Under the pieces are notes generated by a model, which worked only from the letters and a program-made list of their open reading frames with translations, was not told the DNA's origin and made no database searches. This document shows, piece by piece, positions 1 to 9,001 of a stretch of DNA of 51,438 bases. The translations under genes and the position numbers were made by a program. Numbering within the stretch: position 1 is the stretch's first letter; each line of letters begins with the position of its first letter. Source of the stretch: Bacillus marinisedimentorum (lineage in GTDB: Bacteria > Bacillota > Bacilli > Bacillales > Bacillaceae_O); contig NZ_LWBL02000065.1 of NCBI RefSeq assembly GCF_001644195.2, positions 1 to 51,438 on the forward strand, given 5' to 3'.

Positions 1-15
1 TCCCTGCACCTCTTT

Positions 16-104
16 ATAGGCACGGAAGACAGGTTCCCTTGCCTATATTGCAAGTCCGCCTCTCTTTATAGGCACGGGAGTCAAGTTCCCTTGCCTATAT
101 TGTC
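16..104. repeat. Two ~52-bp hairpin repeat units at window edge
   Basis: Two copies start at about 16 and 68 (period 52). Each is an inverted repeat with outer arms ATAGGCA and TGCCTAT and inner arms GGAA/TTCC or GGGA/TTCC. The outer arms match the last unit of the hairpin array at 13081-13470, so both belong to one family. The array may continue to the left of the window. No protein is supported here. Confidence 0.7.
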
Positions 105-380
105 TCCCTCACTCTCGGAAGTTCGAGTTCGCGTCAGTAATGCTAGAAGTAACCGGATTATACTTGCTCTTTTTGTATGTATACAGTGGTTTCACCAGCA
201 TTTTATCAATTGTGCCTGCTTGAATTTCTACTGGCAGGCCGCTCACCCGTTTCACTCTCAGGAATCCTATACTCGTCATCATCCCACAGAAACTCAGTTC
301 ACTCCGGCTAAGGAGCGCTATCAGCTCATATTTCCATTAGAAGTGTGCATATTTCCCTTCGGCCTGCATGCAAAACAAAT
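105..380. other. Non-coding stretch downstream of the sigma-B operon
   Basis: This is the sequence between the edge repeat and the rsbX terminator. The plus-strand open frame at 91-471 lacks a ribosome site and runs into the rsbX 3' end on the opposite strand, so I do not call it. I see nothing else recognisable. Confidence 0.5.
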
Positions 381-411
381 AAAAAAAAGAGCCTCCCATC
401 AAGAAGCTCTT
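381..411 (-). terminator. Terminator of the sigma-B operon
   Basis: On the minus strand AAGAGC and GCTCTT arms enclose a 13-nt loop and are followed by a run of T. The 5' arm overlaps the rsbX stop codon. Confidence 0.85.
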
Positions 412-1009
412 ACCCGATTTTACCTATCAGGAACGTTACGTCGTCTTTTGGCTTATCAATTAACTGTCTGATTTTTTGAGATGCTGCTTTGATGGATCTC
501 AATTCCCAGACGATGTTTTTAATGGACCGGATCTCCAGGCCGTCCGAATGCATCAAGAAGGAGGAATCAGGTTCATAAGGAAACCGCTGGACACGGAAAC
601 TGGCAGGCTTACCGGATAAATACCCTGATTTCGGAAGCGGATGAGTGATCTTCCCGCCCGGCGAATACATGACAAACCGGATGTTTCCGACACAGGCGTA
701 TTCGAGCTCCCTTTTTTCATAATAAACTTTAAGCAAACCGAGTACGGCGCCGCGTTTATTATAAAGAGATTTATTAGCCCTGTTCATCAGGCTCTGTACG
801 TCCTCATCGGCATGGTCCCTGATGGCGGAAATTGCGGCCTGTGAAGAAACTCTGGCTTCCATGCCGCTTCCCAGTCCATCCGCAAGGGCACACAGGAAGT
901 AATCTTTCGTTTCCTTAATATAGTATGAATCACCGCAGGCATCTTTCCCGGTTTTTGCTGACTGATGTGCGTATAGATCTACTTTGTCATACTTTTTGTG
1001 GGAAATCAT
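410..1009 (-). CDS. rsbX: RsbX, PP2C-type phosphoserine phosphatase
   Basis: RsbX is the feedback phosphatase of the stressosome: in B. subtilis it dephosphorylates RsbS-P and RsbR-P and so resets the environmental stress signal. The 199-residue protein has the expected family length. It shows the PP2C features CALADGLGSG near residue 37 and a late MHSDGLE segment, with a final DDVTFLIG strand typical of SpoIIE/PP2C domains. It is the last gene of the operon and starts 1-2 nt after the sigB stop, which points to translational coupling. The stop lies inside the terminator hairpin. Position and motifs agree, so the assignment is firm. Confidence 0.95.
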   Translation of the reverse strand: MISHKKYDKVDLYAHQSAKTGKDACGDSYYIKETKDYFLCALADGLGSGMEARVSSQAAISAIRDHADEDVQSLMNRANKSLYNKRGAVLGLLKVYYEKRELEYACVGNIRFVMYSPGGKITHPLPKSGYLSGKPASFRVQRFPYEPDSSFLMHSDGLEIRSIKNIVWELRSIKAASQKIRQLIDKPKDDVTFLIGKIG

Positions 1010-1010
1010 A

Positions 1011-1796
1011 TCACAAGCACTCCGATGGTTCAGTCCTGATGGCTTCTCTGAGCTTTTTCAGGGCTCGTCTCTGCAAGCGGGAAACATGCATCTGGGATAT
1101 GCCCAGGCGGTCTCCTGTTTCCTTCTGGCTCATATTTTCAAAATAGGTGCAGCGTAATATCTCCTGTTCCCGCTCGGTAAGAACATGGAACACTTTTTCA
1201 AGAATAAGTCGCTGATCGATATTTTCAAAACCGTCATCCTGCTGGCCAACCAAGTCCAATAGGGTGACAGTGCTGCCGTCAGAATCCGCTTCAATTGAGC
1301 TGTCAACTGATAGGGCTTGATAGCTTTTCCCCATTTCCATCGTTTCCAGGACTTCCTCTGTTGTCACTTCGAGGCGGTCTGCGATTTCTTCAACTTTTGG
1401 GGACCGATGGAGTTCGTTGGTCAAATCCTCCACCGTTTTTTTGATTTTCGGACCAAGTTCCTTGATTCTGCGCGGAACGTGGACGCTCCATGTCTTGTCA
1501 CGGATGAAACGTTTGATTTCACCGATAATCGTCGGTACCGCGAACGATTCGAAACTTTTTCCGAATGACGGGTCATAACGCCTGATGGCAGCGAGCAACC
1601 CAATCATACCAACTTGTACAAGGTCTTCATGAATGCTGCGCCCTTTTGAATACTTCCCGGCTAACGAAACGACTAAATCATTGTATTTATCAACGATCAG
1701 TGACTGTGCCGTCTCATCATCAGAATCATCCTGGACCCTTTGAATCCATTCATAAACCTCATTGTCATTTTGTCTTTGAGGTTTGTGTGTCGGCAC
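1011..1796 (-). CDS. sigB: RNA polymerase sigma factor SigB
   Basis: This is the general-stress sigma factor. The 261 residues are almost the length of B. subtilis SigB (262). Region 2 carries the core-binding and -10 recognition stretch (QVGMIGLLAAIRRYDP, then FAVPTIIGEIKRFIRDKTWS). Region 3 carries VHVPRRIKELGPKIK, and region 4.2 has the helix-turn-helix QKETGDRLGISQMHVSRLQRR near the C-terminus. The start overlaps the end of rsbW by 32 nt, as expected for an anti-sigma/sigma pair kept at matched levels. It is expressed from the operon and from the internal sigma-B promoter ahead of rsbV, so SigB should activate its own synthesis. Confidence 0.98.
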   Translation of the reverse strand: MPTHKPQRQNDNEVYEWIQRVQDDSDDETAQSLIVDKYNDLVVSLAGKYSKGRSIHEDLVQVGMIGLLAAIRRYDPSFGKSFESFAVPTIIGEIKRFIRDKTWSVHVPRRIKELGPKIKKTVEDLTNELHRSPKVEEIADRLEVTTEEVLETMEMGKSYQALSVDSSIEADSDGSTVTLLDLVGQQDDGFENIDQRLILEKVFHVLTEREQEILRCTYFENMSQKETGDRLGISQMHVSRLQRRALKKLREAIRTEPSECL

Positions 1797-2250
1797 TTTG
1801 ATCCACCTCGTCTCTTTGAAGGTATTTTGTCATGCTGACAACAACACCCGCTTGATCACTGATTTGAACTTCGTCCATCAACGTGTCAATCAAGAAAAGG
1901 CCCAACCCTCCCTCGGTTATCGTTTCAACCGGCTTGGAGCTGTCATAAGGACCTAGCTGCTGACGGGTTTCTTTCGCATTAAAGCTTTTTCCGCTGTCTG
2001 AAACCATGATCTGGACGCGGTTTTCATAAATACCGAACGCTACTGCGATTTCGCCGTGTTCATCATCCGGATAAGCATGGTTGACGGCATTCGTCACTGC
2101 TTCTGACAGGGCAATCTTAATATCTTCAATGTCATCATAGGCAAAGCCCATGCGGCTCGCGATTCCAGATGCTGTGAGCCTCAGGACTCCGACATATTCT
2201 GGCCTGGCCGGCACTTTCATTTCCACCATATCAAAAGATTCGTTCATCAT
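1765..2250 (-). CDS. rsbW: RsbW, anti-sigma-B factor and serine kinase
   Basis: RsbW holds SigB inactive in unstressed cells and phosphorylates RsbV using ATP. The 161-residue protein is a GHKL-type ATPase with an N-box SEAVTNAVNHAY near residue 50, a G1-like VSDSGKSFN near residue 90 and a G2 stretch GGLGLFLID near residue 124. Its start overlaps the rsbV stop by 4 nt and its end overlaps sigB, so rsbV-rsbW-sigB are translationally linked, as in other Bacilli. Identity is clear from motifs and position. Confidence 0.97.
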   Translation of the reverse strand: MMNESFDMVEMKVPARPEYVGVLRLTASGIASRMGFAYDDIEDIKIALSEAVTNAVNHAYPDDEHGEIAVAFGIYENRVQIMVSDSGKSFNAKETRQQLGPYDSSKPVETITEGGLGLFLIDTLMDEVQISDQAGVVVSMTKYLQRDEVDQSADTQTSKTK

Positions 2251-2588
2251 TGTCCACCCCTGACTGCCGGATCAATTTCCATTACCTCATTAAGTCCCGT
2301 AATTTCAAACAGGCGGGTAACGCGATCAGACATTCCAGTCAGTGTGAGTGTACCGTTATTCGCTCTTACAGATTTCAAGAGGCCGATAAACACACCTAGG
2401 CCGGTACTGTCCATGTAACTGACTCCTGCCAGGTCGATCACAATATTGATACCTTCATTTTTTGTAAGCGGGGTTATCGTTTCACGCAGTTCCGGAGCTG
2501 TATAGGCATCTACTTCTCCGCTTACAGTTACGTGATAGGCATTCTTGTCTTTTTCCTGAACATCTATTTGTAAGTTCAATTCACACAC
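2247..2588 (-). CDS. rsbV: RsbV, anti-anti-sigma factor (STAS domain)
   Basis: Unphosphorylated RsbV binds RsbW and frees SigB. The 113 residues form one STAS domain. The phosphorylated serine lies in YMDSTGLGVF (Ser61 here, corresponding to Ser56 of B. subtilis RsbV). The gene starts just after a canonical sigma-B promoter that overlaps the 3' end of rsbU, so rsbV-rsbW-sigB-rsbX can be transcribed separately from the upstream stressosome genes. It overlaps rsbW by 4 nt. Confidence 0.97.
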   Translation of the reverse strand: MCELNLQIDVQEKDKNAYHVTVSGEVDAYTAPELRETITPLTKNEGINIVIDLAGVSYMDSTGLGVFIGLLKSVRANNGTLTLTGMSDRVTRLFEITGLNEVMEIDPAVRGGQ

Positions 2589-2621
2589 TCCCCCTGGTCT
2601 AATAATAGCTACTGCTTTAAA

Positions 2622-2647
2622 CTACCCGATGCCGGAAATGATTAAAC
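2622..2647 (-). promoter_or_regulatory. Sigma-B promoter ahead of rsbV
   Basis: On the minus strand GTTTAA (2647-2642) and GGGTAG (2627-2622) are separated by exactly 14 nt. The known sigma-B consensus is GTTTAA-N12 to 15-GGGTAT. The -35 element overlaps the rsbU stop codon. B. subtilis has its autoregulatory sigma-B promoter at the same place. Confidence 0.93.
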
Positions 2648-3658
2648 ATTGCGGCGGATAATAATAAGGGTAAAGTCGTCCCTCAGCTGGAAATCCTGCA
2701 TTTTTTCCAGCTTCCGGTATACATTCTCAACGATCTCCTGTGAAGGCAGGTGGATGTATTCCCGAATGATTTCGATAATTTCTTCACGTTCAATAAACCG
2801 GTCGCCCGTGCGGCATTCCGTTACACCATCGGAAAGCAGGATGATCATATCGCCTTGTTCGACATCCCGCTGGAAGTCTTCGTATTTCATTGTCCGGGAA
2901 ACACCGAGAACGAGACCTTTTGCATTGATCTCCTCGAACTTGTCCTCTTTGGAATTGTAATAGAAACCCGGCTCATGCCCTGCTGATGCATAGTAAAACT
3001 TATGGTCACGCGGATCATAGAGCCCGTAAAACATCGTGATGAACATGCTCGGGTCCACGTTATGTTCCACGACGCGGTTCAAGTTTTCCAGTACCGCTCC
3101 CGGGTCCATTCTTGTCTCAGGCAGGCTGTCCATTGAATACTTGATCATGGACATGCAAAGTGCGGCGGGAATTCCTTTGCCGATAATATCTGCAATCGCC
3201 ACACTGAGTGAGCCATTCTCATCCTGTACGAAGTGATAGTAATCACCGTTCATTTGCTTTGCAGGCACACTGACCGCACCAACATCCAGCGATTCCACTG
3301 CCGGATGTTCTGTCGTCAGCAGTGTCTGCTGCATGCTGGCAGCCACTTCGATTTCGGACTGAAGCTCGAGCTGCCGGCTGCGGAGACTTTGATGTTCACG
3401 ATAGGCAAATCCGTAATTGATCATAACCTCCAGCAAAAATTCCAGTGACCGTGCCATGTTTTCATCAAGGTCCGGGAACAGGTCCTCCATTACCGTAATG
3501 TGCAGGCTGATGATTTCCTCAGGGGAAATCTTCTGCTCGATCGCTTTACGGCTGAATTGCTGGCCTTTATATAGTGACTGTTCATCTTTGATCTTTAAAT
3601 AATCATCCAGTATTTTTTTATACTTTTCCACAATCAAATCTTTCTCGTCCAACCTCAA
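2642..3658 (-). CDS. rsbU: RsbU, PP2C phosphatase activating RsbV
   Basis: RsbU dephosphorylates RsbV-P when bound by free RsbT, so it relays environmental stress to SigB. The 338-residue protein has an N-terminal helical RsbT-binding domain (about 1-85), a linker helix, and a SpoIIE-type PP2C catalytic domain from about 120 to the end. Metal-binding acidic residues sit in MNGDYYHF, AIADIIGKG and LLSDGVTE, with RDDFTLIII at the C-terminus. Length matches the family. It follows rsbT by 8 nt. Confidence 0.97.
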   Translation of the reverse strand: MRLDEKDLIVEKYKKILDDYLKIKDEQSLYKGQQFSRKAIEQKISPEEIISLHITVMEDLFPDLDENMARSLEFLLEVMINYGFAYREHQSLRSRQLELQSEIEVAASMQQTLLTTEHPAVESLDVGAVSVPAKQMNGDYYHFVQDENGSLSVAIADIIGKGIPAALCMSMIKYSMDSLPETRMDPGAVLENLNRVVEHNVDPSMFITMFYGLYDPRDHKFYYASAGHEPGFYYNSKEDKFEEINAKGLVLGVSRTMKYEDFQRDVEQGDMIILLSDGVTECRTGDRFIEREEIIEIIREYIHLPSQEIVENVYRKLEKMQDFQLRDDFTLIIIRRNV

Positions 3659-3666
3659 CTACCCCC

Positions 3667-4068
3667 TTAACGGAGCCATTTCACCGCCACAATTTCAGTG
3701 CCGTCATCGCCGCTGGAGTCTATGGTAAACTCATCCATGAGCCTCTTCACACCCGGAAGCCCGGCGCCAAGCCCCCCGGATGTAGAATAGCCGTCCTCCA
3801 TCACACGTCTGATATCCCGAATCCCAGGTCCGTTGTCTCTTGCGATGATGCGCAAGCCTCCCCGGGCACTATCCTCTATCGGCTCAATTACAATTTCGCC
3901 TTCTCCTGCATAAAGGTAGATGTTACGGGCTAACTCAGAAATGGCTGTTGTGATGCGGGCCTGGTCAACACTCCCAAACCCCAATTCTCTAGCGACGTTT
4001 CTCCCTAACTGTCTTGCCGCAACAATATCCCATTCTTTTTTTACATGTACACAGGATTGGGTTTCCAT
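3667..4068 (-). CDS. rsbT: RsbT, switch serine/threonine kinase
   Basis: RsbT is held in the stressosome by RsbS and RsbR. On stress it phosphorylates them, is released, and activates RsbU. The 133-residue GHKL kinase has the N-box ISELARNIYLYA (about 43-54), the G1 box RDNGPGI and the G2 box GGLGAGLPGVKRL. Spacing to rsbS (4 nt) and rsbU (8 nt) indicates one operon. Confidence 0.97.
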   Translation of the reverse strand: METQSCVHVKKEWDIVAARQLGRNVARELGFGSVDQARITTAISELARNIYLYAGEGEIVIEPIEDSARGGLRIIARDNGPGIRDIRRVMEDGYSTSGGLGAGLPGVKRLMDEFTIDSSGDDGTEIVAVKWLR

Positions 4069-4072
4069 TCAG

Positions 4073-4429
4073 CTATTCCCCCAATTCCTGCTGCAGTTTA
4101 TCCAGTCCCTGTTCTAAGTCCAATGCTGTAGGAACATTCCGCAGGTGAATGCCAAGATCAATTAGCGTAATGGCAACCGCCGGCTGGATACCGGTTAGCA
4201 CCACCTTCGCTCCCATCAAACCTGACATATCAACAACATCACCGAGAACCTTGGCTATAAATGAATCGATCATATCGACAGAAGTCAAATCGATTACAAT
4301 TCCTTTTGCACTCGTTTCATGGATTTTATTCAGAAGATCTTCCTGAAACTGCAAAGCCGTCTGGTCATCAAGCTCAGTCTGGATTGTGATCAACAAATAT
4401 TGATGCAATTTCAATATCGGTATTCGCAT
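4073..4429 (-). CDS. rsbS: RsbS, stressosome core STAS protein
   Basis: RsbS is the scaffold antagonist that sequesters RsbT in the stressosome. It is a single STAS domain of 118 residues. The phosphorylation serine is in [10 protein letters not shown] (Ser56 here, equal to Ser59 of the slightly longer B. subtilis protein). A long run around residues 20-65 is nearly unchanged relative to RsbS as I remember it. It lies between rsbR and rsbT with short gaps. Confidence 0.97.
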   Translation of the reverse strand: MRIPILKLHQYLLITIQTELDDQTALQFQEDLLNKIHETSAKGIVIDLTSVDMIDSFIAKVLGDVVDMSGLMGAKVVLTGIQPAVAITLIDLGIHLRNVPTALDLEQGLDKLQQELGE

Positions 4430-4441
4430 GCCGCTACCTCC

Positions 4442-5263
4442 CTATTCCAAGTCTGTTAACTGGCGGTTTGTCATACTTAAAGCAGTTTCCATCCCTTTTC
4501 GCATGGAACTTTTCGTCGGGAATTCATTCAGGTTGATGCCAAGATTGACAATGGTCTGTGCAATTTCCGGCCTGATGCCGACAAGGATGCACTGGGCCCC
4601 GATAAGCCGTACTGCTTCAGCGGCCTGAATGATGTGATGGGCCACCATCGTATCGACTACCGGCACGCCTGTAATATCGATCAGCACCACTTCAGCCCGG
4701 TGCTTGATCACTCCATCAAGAAGGTTCTCCATAATAAATTTCGCGCGTTCTGTATCAATTGTGCCGACGAGCGGCATAACGGTTATATTTTCAAAAACCG
4801 GGATAAGCGGCGCAGACAATTCCTGCAATGCGATCTTCTGCAGGGAAACGATATTTTCCCATGAACCCGAATAACTTTCGACGAGTTGATTGATGATCGG
4901 ATCGATCCACTTATCAACCCCGCTAATCAGCAATAAATGTTCTTTGACATTATATTTTTGGTCAAACAGCAAATCGAGCACAACCCTGCGGAAGATCTGA
5001 AGACCTTCAGTCAGGTAACTCAGCGGCCAGCCAAGTTTCATCAAACGTTCGGAAAAGTCGCTGAGCTGGCTGGAAAAAGAGGATTGCTCAAGATTAATAT
5101 TGCTCAGGATGATATTCACGAATTCAAAATTCGTATTCCGGAAAACATCATCCGAAATATTTGTCAGCCTTTTGCTGTTCCTGACTTGTCCAACTTCTTC
5201 AAGCCACCGGTCGATGATTGTTTCTTTGTTATCAAATATGATTTCGACAATATACGGTTCCAT
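4442..5263 (-). CDS. rsbR: RsbR, stressosome sensor co-antagonist
   Basis: RsbR forms the sensory shell of the stressosome: a variable N-terminal globin-like domain (about 1-135) is followed by a J-helix linker and a C-terminal STAS domain. I chose the ATG at 5263, preceded by GGGAGGAAG at about 6 nt, giving 273 residues. With this start the two conserved phosphothreonines fall at 171 (TIDTERAK) and 205 (PVVDTMVAHH), the same numbers used for B. subtilis RsbRA. The frame remains open to 5371, but that extension has no ribosome site. It is the first gene of the eight-gene operon. Confidence 0.95.
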   Translation of the reverse strand: MEPYIVEIIFDNKETIIDRWLEEVGQVRNSKRLTNISDDVFRNTNFEFVNIILSNINLEQSSFSSQLSDFSERLMKLGWPLSYLTEGLQIFRRVVLDLLFDQKYNVKEHLLLISGVDKWIDPIINQLVESYSGSWENIVSLQKIALQELSAPLIPVFENITVMPLVGTIDTERAKFIMENLLDGVIKHRAEVVLIDITGVPVVDTMVAHHIIQAAEAVRLIGAQCILVGIRPEIAQTIVNLGINLNEFPTKSSMRKGMETALSMTNRQLTDLE

Positions 5264-5371
5264 TGACTTCCTCCCAATGCGTGTATTCGGCCACCTAACC
5301 AATCTTTCCGTACTGCTGCATAGCACTCTTATTATTTCATTATCATGGAATATGTTCAATTTTTCTACCAA

Positions 5372-5683
5372 AAGCCCTTGAAGCCATACTTCAATATTCT
5401 CCCCTTTTATATAAAACCCTTTTAAAAAACCGTTTTGGGCCTGTCTGCAACGGGTACAAAATTACAAAAATTTACTTCACTCTCCACTCTGGTAATTCAT
5501 TCGACAATCATAACGAAAAAACGGCAATCAATAAAGAGAATGCCCCTTGGGAAGTGGAGGGATTTGCGGAAAGATGAGGAGAGCAGGGAAAAATAAGGCA
5601 GGAGTAAGCGTTTCACGCAACCGGAACCAACCATGTTGAAAGACTCCATTTTAATTATATGCGTTTAGTTTGAACGGCTGGAG
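5372..5683. other. Upstream region of rsbR
   Basis: This AT-rich region probably carries the sigma-A promoter of the rsb operon. A run near 5400-5480 offers weak -35/-10 candidates, but none is good enough to place. No gene is evident. Confidence 0.4.
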
Positions 5684-6012
5684 TTTGACGTGGAAACAGA
5701 TGTTTGGCGTGTAAAGGCACGGGGTTCCGCGTGAAAACGATGGTGACCGGCGCGAAACAGGCGAGGTGCGGCGTGAAAAACCGGACGTTCCGCGTGAAAG
5801 CAGATGTTTGGCGTGTAAAGGCAGGGATTCCGCGTGAAAACAAGGATTTCCGGCGCGAAACAGGTGAGGGTCGGCGCGAAAAACTGGACGTTCAGCGTGA
5901 AAGCAGATGTTCGGCGTGTAAAGGCAGGGATTCCGCGTGAAAACAAGGGTGACCGGCGCGAAAAATCGGACGTTCCGCGCGAAAGCAGATGTTCGGCGTG
6001 AAAAACCGGCTG
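5684..6012 (+). repeat. GCGTGAAA-type tandem array 1 (~16 units of ~21 bp)
   Basis: About sixteen units of the form GGCGTGAAA or CGCGAAA occur every 20-22 bp. Variable 11-13 nt separate the cores. A higher-order repeat of about 104 bp (five units) is visible: GGCGTGTAAAGG recurs at 5706, 5810 and 5913. The array gives long open frames on both strands because TAA/TAG/TGA are rare in it. The frames lack ribosome sites and I do not treat them as genes. It sits between rsbR and the ndoA terminator. Confidence 0.85.
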
Positions 6013-6061
6013 TACCGAGAGAATGAACAGTTAATAATCTCAATAAATGAAACAAGCCATT

Positions 6062-6088
6062 AAAAAAAGCTGCTCATTGAGCAACTTT
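6062..6088 (-). terminator. Terminator of alr-ndoAI-ndoA
   Basis: On the minus strand GTTGCTC-AAT-GAGCAGC forms a 7-bp stem followed by seven T. A run of T on the other strand could make it bidirectional. Confidence 0.85.
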
Positions 6089-6106
6089 TTCGCATCTATT
6101 CTCTTA

Positions 6107-6457
6107 TCAAAAATCAATTAATCCAAGACTGATTTGCAGCGCGTCATCAACCCTGGTCATCATTTTTTCATCCAGGTGGGTAATTTTATCCGTTAAACGC
6201 TGTTTGTCTATGGTACGAATCTGTTCAAGCAATATGACCGAATCTCGTTCAAAGCCGTATTTTTTCGCATCGATTTCCACGTGGGTGGGAAGCTTTGCTT
6301 TTTGGATCTGGGCAGTAATAGCGGCGACAATCACCGTAGGACTGAAGCGGTTCCCAATGTCGTTTTGAATAATAAGAACAGGCCGTACGCCCCCTTGCTC
6401 TGAACCTACTACAGGAGAAAGATCGGCAAAGTAAACATCGCCGCGTTTAACAATCAA
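6107..6457 (-). CDS. ndoA: NdoA (EndoA/MazF-type) mRNA endoribonuclease toxin
   Basis: This is a type II toxin that cleaves single-stranded mRNA at UACAU-type sites in B. subtilis. The 116-residue protein is a complete MazF/PemK fold: [23 protein letters not shown] at the N-terminus holds the catalytic Arg and loop, followed by [20 protein letters not shown] with the catalytic Ser/Thr strand, and [13 protein letters not shown]. It follows the antitoxin by 3 nt and precedes the sigma-B operon, the same order as in B. subtilis. Confidence 0.97.
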   Translation of the reverse strand: MIVKRGDVYFADLSPVVGSEQGGVRPVLIIQNDIGNRFSPTVIVAAITAQIQKAKLPTHVEIDAKKYGFERDSVILLEQIRTIDKQRLTDKITHLDEKMMTRVDDALQISLGLIDF

Positions 6458-6460
6458 ATC

Positions 6461-6742
6461 TTACACCCCGCTTACTAAGCGCTCTAGGGTGTGATCCGCT
6501 TCCTCCTCGGCAAGAAAGGCTTCTGAAGCAATGTTCAAATTAATCTTTGCCATTTCCATATAGCCACGACGCATGGATTCACGAATTTGCCGCTTCTTTC
6601 GTTCACGAAGATACATTTTAGTAGCCTGGTAAATGAATTCATTTCGGTTTCCATTTTCAAGCTGAATGATCCCATCGAGCTCACTCACCAGTTGTTGAGG
6701 CAACTGAATTGTTATTTCTGTCGTTGTGTTCGGGTTTGCCAC
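6461..6742 (-). CDS. ndoAI: NdoAI, antitoxin of NdoA (ribbon-helix-helix)
   Basis: This antitoxin neutralises NdoA and probably binds its own promoter through an N-terminal ribbon-helix-helix (TTTEITIQLPQQLVSELDG). The C-terminal MRRGYMEMAKINLNIASEA segment is the conserved toxin-binding region. Two starts are possible: ATG at 6748, only 3 nt from GGAGG, or GTG at 6742, 9 nt from GGAGG. I prefer the GTG, which gives 93 residues, the B. subtilis length. Confidence 0.92.
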   Translation of the reverse strand: MANPNTTTEITIQLPQQLVSELDGIIQLENGNRNEFIYQATKMYLRERKKRQIRESMRRGYMEMAKINLNIASEAFLAEEEADHTLERLVSGV

Positions 6743-6928
6743 ACACATACACCTCCACCATAACTACACACCTTTTGTTTGGTCACACATTTAATCCACA
6801 ATTAATGATAGCATCGTTAATCGGCATTTGCAAAGGCTCTACGGGCTTTTCCTATAAAAAAATATTCGCCACTCTTCGACTTTCTCCTGCTTTTTAAGAA
6901 AAATTACCTTATTTTATTCATAGATAGA

Positions 6929-8098
6929 TTAATCATTTACGACGTAATTATTCACTTCTGTCACTTTTTGGTTCCGTATATATACACGGGGCACCCGTTC
7001 ACTGATCATGCAGGGAATCTCATAGTTTATCGTTTCAAGGCAGGCCGCGGCGTCGTCAGCGGTAACCGTGTGGCCGCCCTGTTCACCGATCAGCGTCACC
7101 TTCGTTTCACGCTCCATTTTATACGGAAGCCTCACCATCAGCTGGTCCATGCAAATCCTTCCGGCAACCGGGACGACCTCCCCGCCTGCAATCACATGCA
7201 GGGCGCTGAGTTTTCTTATCCATCCATCAGCATAGCCAACCGGCACCGTCCCTATCCATTCTTTTTGTGACGCCGTGTAAGTGGCCCCGTAGCTTACGCT
7301 TTCACCGGGCTCGATCTCTTTCACATGAATCAGCTTGCTGTGAAGCGAAAACGCCGGTTTCAGCTTATAAGGAAGCAAAGGCTTAATCTCCTCAGACGGC
7401 GAAAGGCCATACATGGAGATGCCGAACCGGACCGCATTGAATGCTTGATCCGGGAAGCGCAAAGTGGCCGCGCTGTTGCCGCTGTGCACAATCTCCGGCT
7501 CCACTCCCAAATCACGGATCCAGCCAAGCATTTCGATAAAAAGTTCATATTGCCGCTCGTAATAAGCGGTATCGAGCTCATCCGCAGTGGCGAAATGAGT
7601 ATACGCCCCTTCAAGCTCAAACTCCGATGATGAAGCGATCTGGCTGATAATCTGCTTTGTTTCTGTTTCGGTTTTAACCCCGAGCCTGCCCATCCCGCTG
7701 TCCATTTTTATATGAAAACGGAGCCGCTCCCCTTCCGGAAGGGCATCCGCAACTTCCTGAAGCCAATCGGACTGGAACACTGTCAGGGTAATATCATGCC
7801 GGGCTGCGATGACAGTATCCTGCGGCCGCACCCAGCCAAGCACCAGAATGGGAACCGTAATACCCGCTTTCCGCAAAGCGAGCGCTTCATCCAAAATGGC
7901 AACAGCAAGCGCTTCGGCCCCCGCTTCAATAGCCGTTCTCGCCACCTGGATATCCCCATGCCCGTAAGCATTGGCTTTTACAACCGCTATCACCTTCACA
8001 TGGTCCGGCAAATGCCGCCTAACTCCCTGAACATTTTCAAATATATAATCAAGGTTGACCTCAACCCACGTATCGCGATAATAAGGCATGATTTCCAC
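6929..8098 (-). CDS. alr: Alanine racemase
   Basis: This PLP enzyme interconverts L- and D-alanine to supply peptidoglycan precursors. The PLP lysine is in VVKANAYGHG (Lys41) and the opposing catalytic tyrosine in ESVSYGATYTA near residue 270. The N-terminal TIM-barrel and C-terminal beta domain are complete at 389 residues. The start is a GTG ten nt after GGGAGG; an ATG three codons later is the alternative. It lies directly before ndoAI, as in B. subtilis, although 187 bp separate them. Confidence 0.96.
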   Translation of the reverse strand: MEIMPYYRDTWVEVNLDYIFENVQGVRRHLPDHVKVIAVVKANAYGHGDIQVARTAIEAGAEALAVAILDEALALRKAGITVPILVLGWVRPQDTVIAARHDITLTVFQSDWLQEVADALPEGERLRFHIKMDSGMGRLGVKTETETKQIISQIASSSEFELEGAYTHFATADELDTAYYERQYELFIEMLGWIRDLGVEPEIVHSGNSAATLRFPDQAFNAVRFGISMYGLSPSEEIKPLLPYKLKPAFSLHSKLIHVKEIEPGESVSYGATYTASQKEWIGTVPVGYADGWIRKLSALHVIAGGEVVPVAGRICMDQLMVRLPYKMERETKVTLIGEQGGHTVTADDAAACLETINYEIPCMISERVPRVYIRNQKVTEVNNYVVND

Positions 8099-8484
8099 AG
8101 CCCTGTTTCCTCCCTTATTCGAACTGTCACTCCATATGTTCGATTATTATCTTCTCATTTTGTCCTGTCAATGCCAAAAGAAAGGATTGGGGCTTGCCGG
8201 AATGGCGGCGGGTTTTTTATAGGGGGCGTGCCTGTAAAACTGGCGATTCAGCCGGAGACTCCGGTGGCAGGGATGACTGGATGAGAACGCAGATGGAGGA
8301 TTGGCTGCACTCCAAGTGGAGGCGTTTTTTCTTCCGGGTAAAACCCGATTATTTTTTGTGGAAGGAGGAGCGATTTATCAGGTATCAGAGTTTCGGCGGG
8401 CGGGCAGTGCAGTTGTCGCGGTCAAACCTTTTAAAATAGTCTATTTTCAACTGATCAGGGCTGTTTCAAAGAGGCAGGTAGGCA
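8099..8484. other. Upstream region of alr
   Basis: No coding sequence is supported. The region should contain the alr promoter, which I cannot place confidently. Confidence 0.4.
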
Positions 8485-8745
8485 ATTCACGCCGTATCTC
8501 TGCTGTTTCATGCTATATGCGGGTTATTTCATGCGGTTTCGTGCAAATTTCACGCCGAACTTGCCCCTGGCAAATTCAACAGTTTCGGTTTCACGCCACA
8601 GCTTCAGGTTTTCGCGCCGAATACTCACCTTTTCACGCCAAAACCCCGCTGTTTCATGCCGGAGAAGTAAATTTTCACGCCATTGACCCGGTTTCACGCC
8701 ATAACACATGTTTTTCACGCCAAAGCCCGGCCGGTTCACGGCACC
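8485..8745 (-). repeat. GCGTGAAA-type array 2 (inverted orientation)
   Basis: About eleven units read TTCACGCC or TTCATGCC on the plus strand, spaced about 20-26 bp. This is the reverse complement of array 1 and more degenerate. It lies between the terminators downstream of the lipoprotein gene and alr. The open frames through it are not credible genes. Confidence 0.8.
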
Positions 8746-8829
8746 CGCACCACACTGATCCACTTCCCGAGCAGCCCTGAACTACACTGCAATTACCGCA
8801 CTTCACCCGCCCCCCGGCCAAATCAATCC

Positions 8830-8869
8830 AAAAATAAAAACCGGCTATCTAAAACGCCCCAATAGCCGG
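8830..8869 (-). terminator. Second terminator-like hairpin downstream of the lipoprotein gene
   Basis: CCGGCTAT and ATAGCCGG arms (8841-8848, 8862-8869) form a perfect 8-bp stem. On the minus strand they are followed by TTTTTATTTT. It lies about 130 bp beyond the first terminator, with no gene between them. Confidence 0.65.
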
Positions 8870-9001
8870 CCAACTGTTGAAACCAGTTGCGGAGCCGCAC
8901 CGCCTGCCGCTTCCCCAGGCCGGCGTCCAGCGCGCAAGTCCAGCCCTTTACTCACTTCTCTCCGTTTCCTCACCACCATGCGGCCAACCGCCTTTCCCCG
9001 C

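Noticed and set aside
91-471. 126-codon plus-strand open frame at the window edge
   Set aside because: It has no ribosome site, starts in a hairpin repeat and ends inside rsbX on the other strand; its composition is not protein-like.
5651-6055. Long open frames on both strands through the GCGTGAAA array
   Set aside because: They arise because the repeat lacks stop triplets in several frames; no ribosome site, and the peptides are low-complexity repeats.
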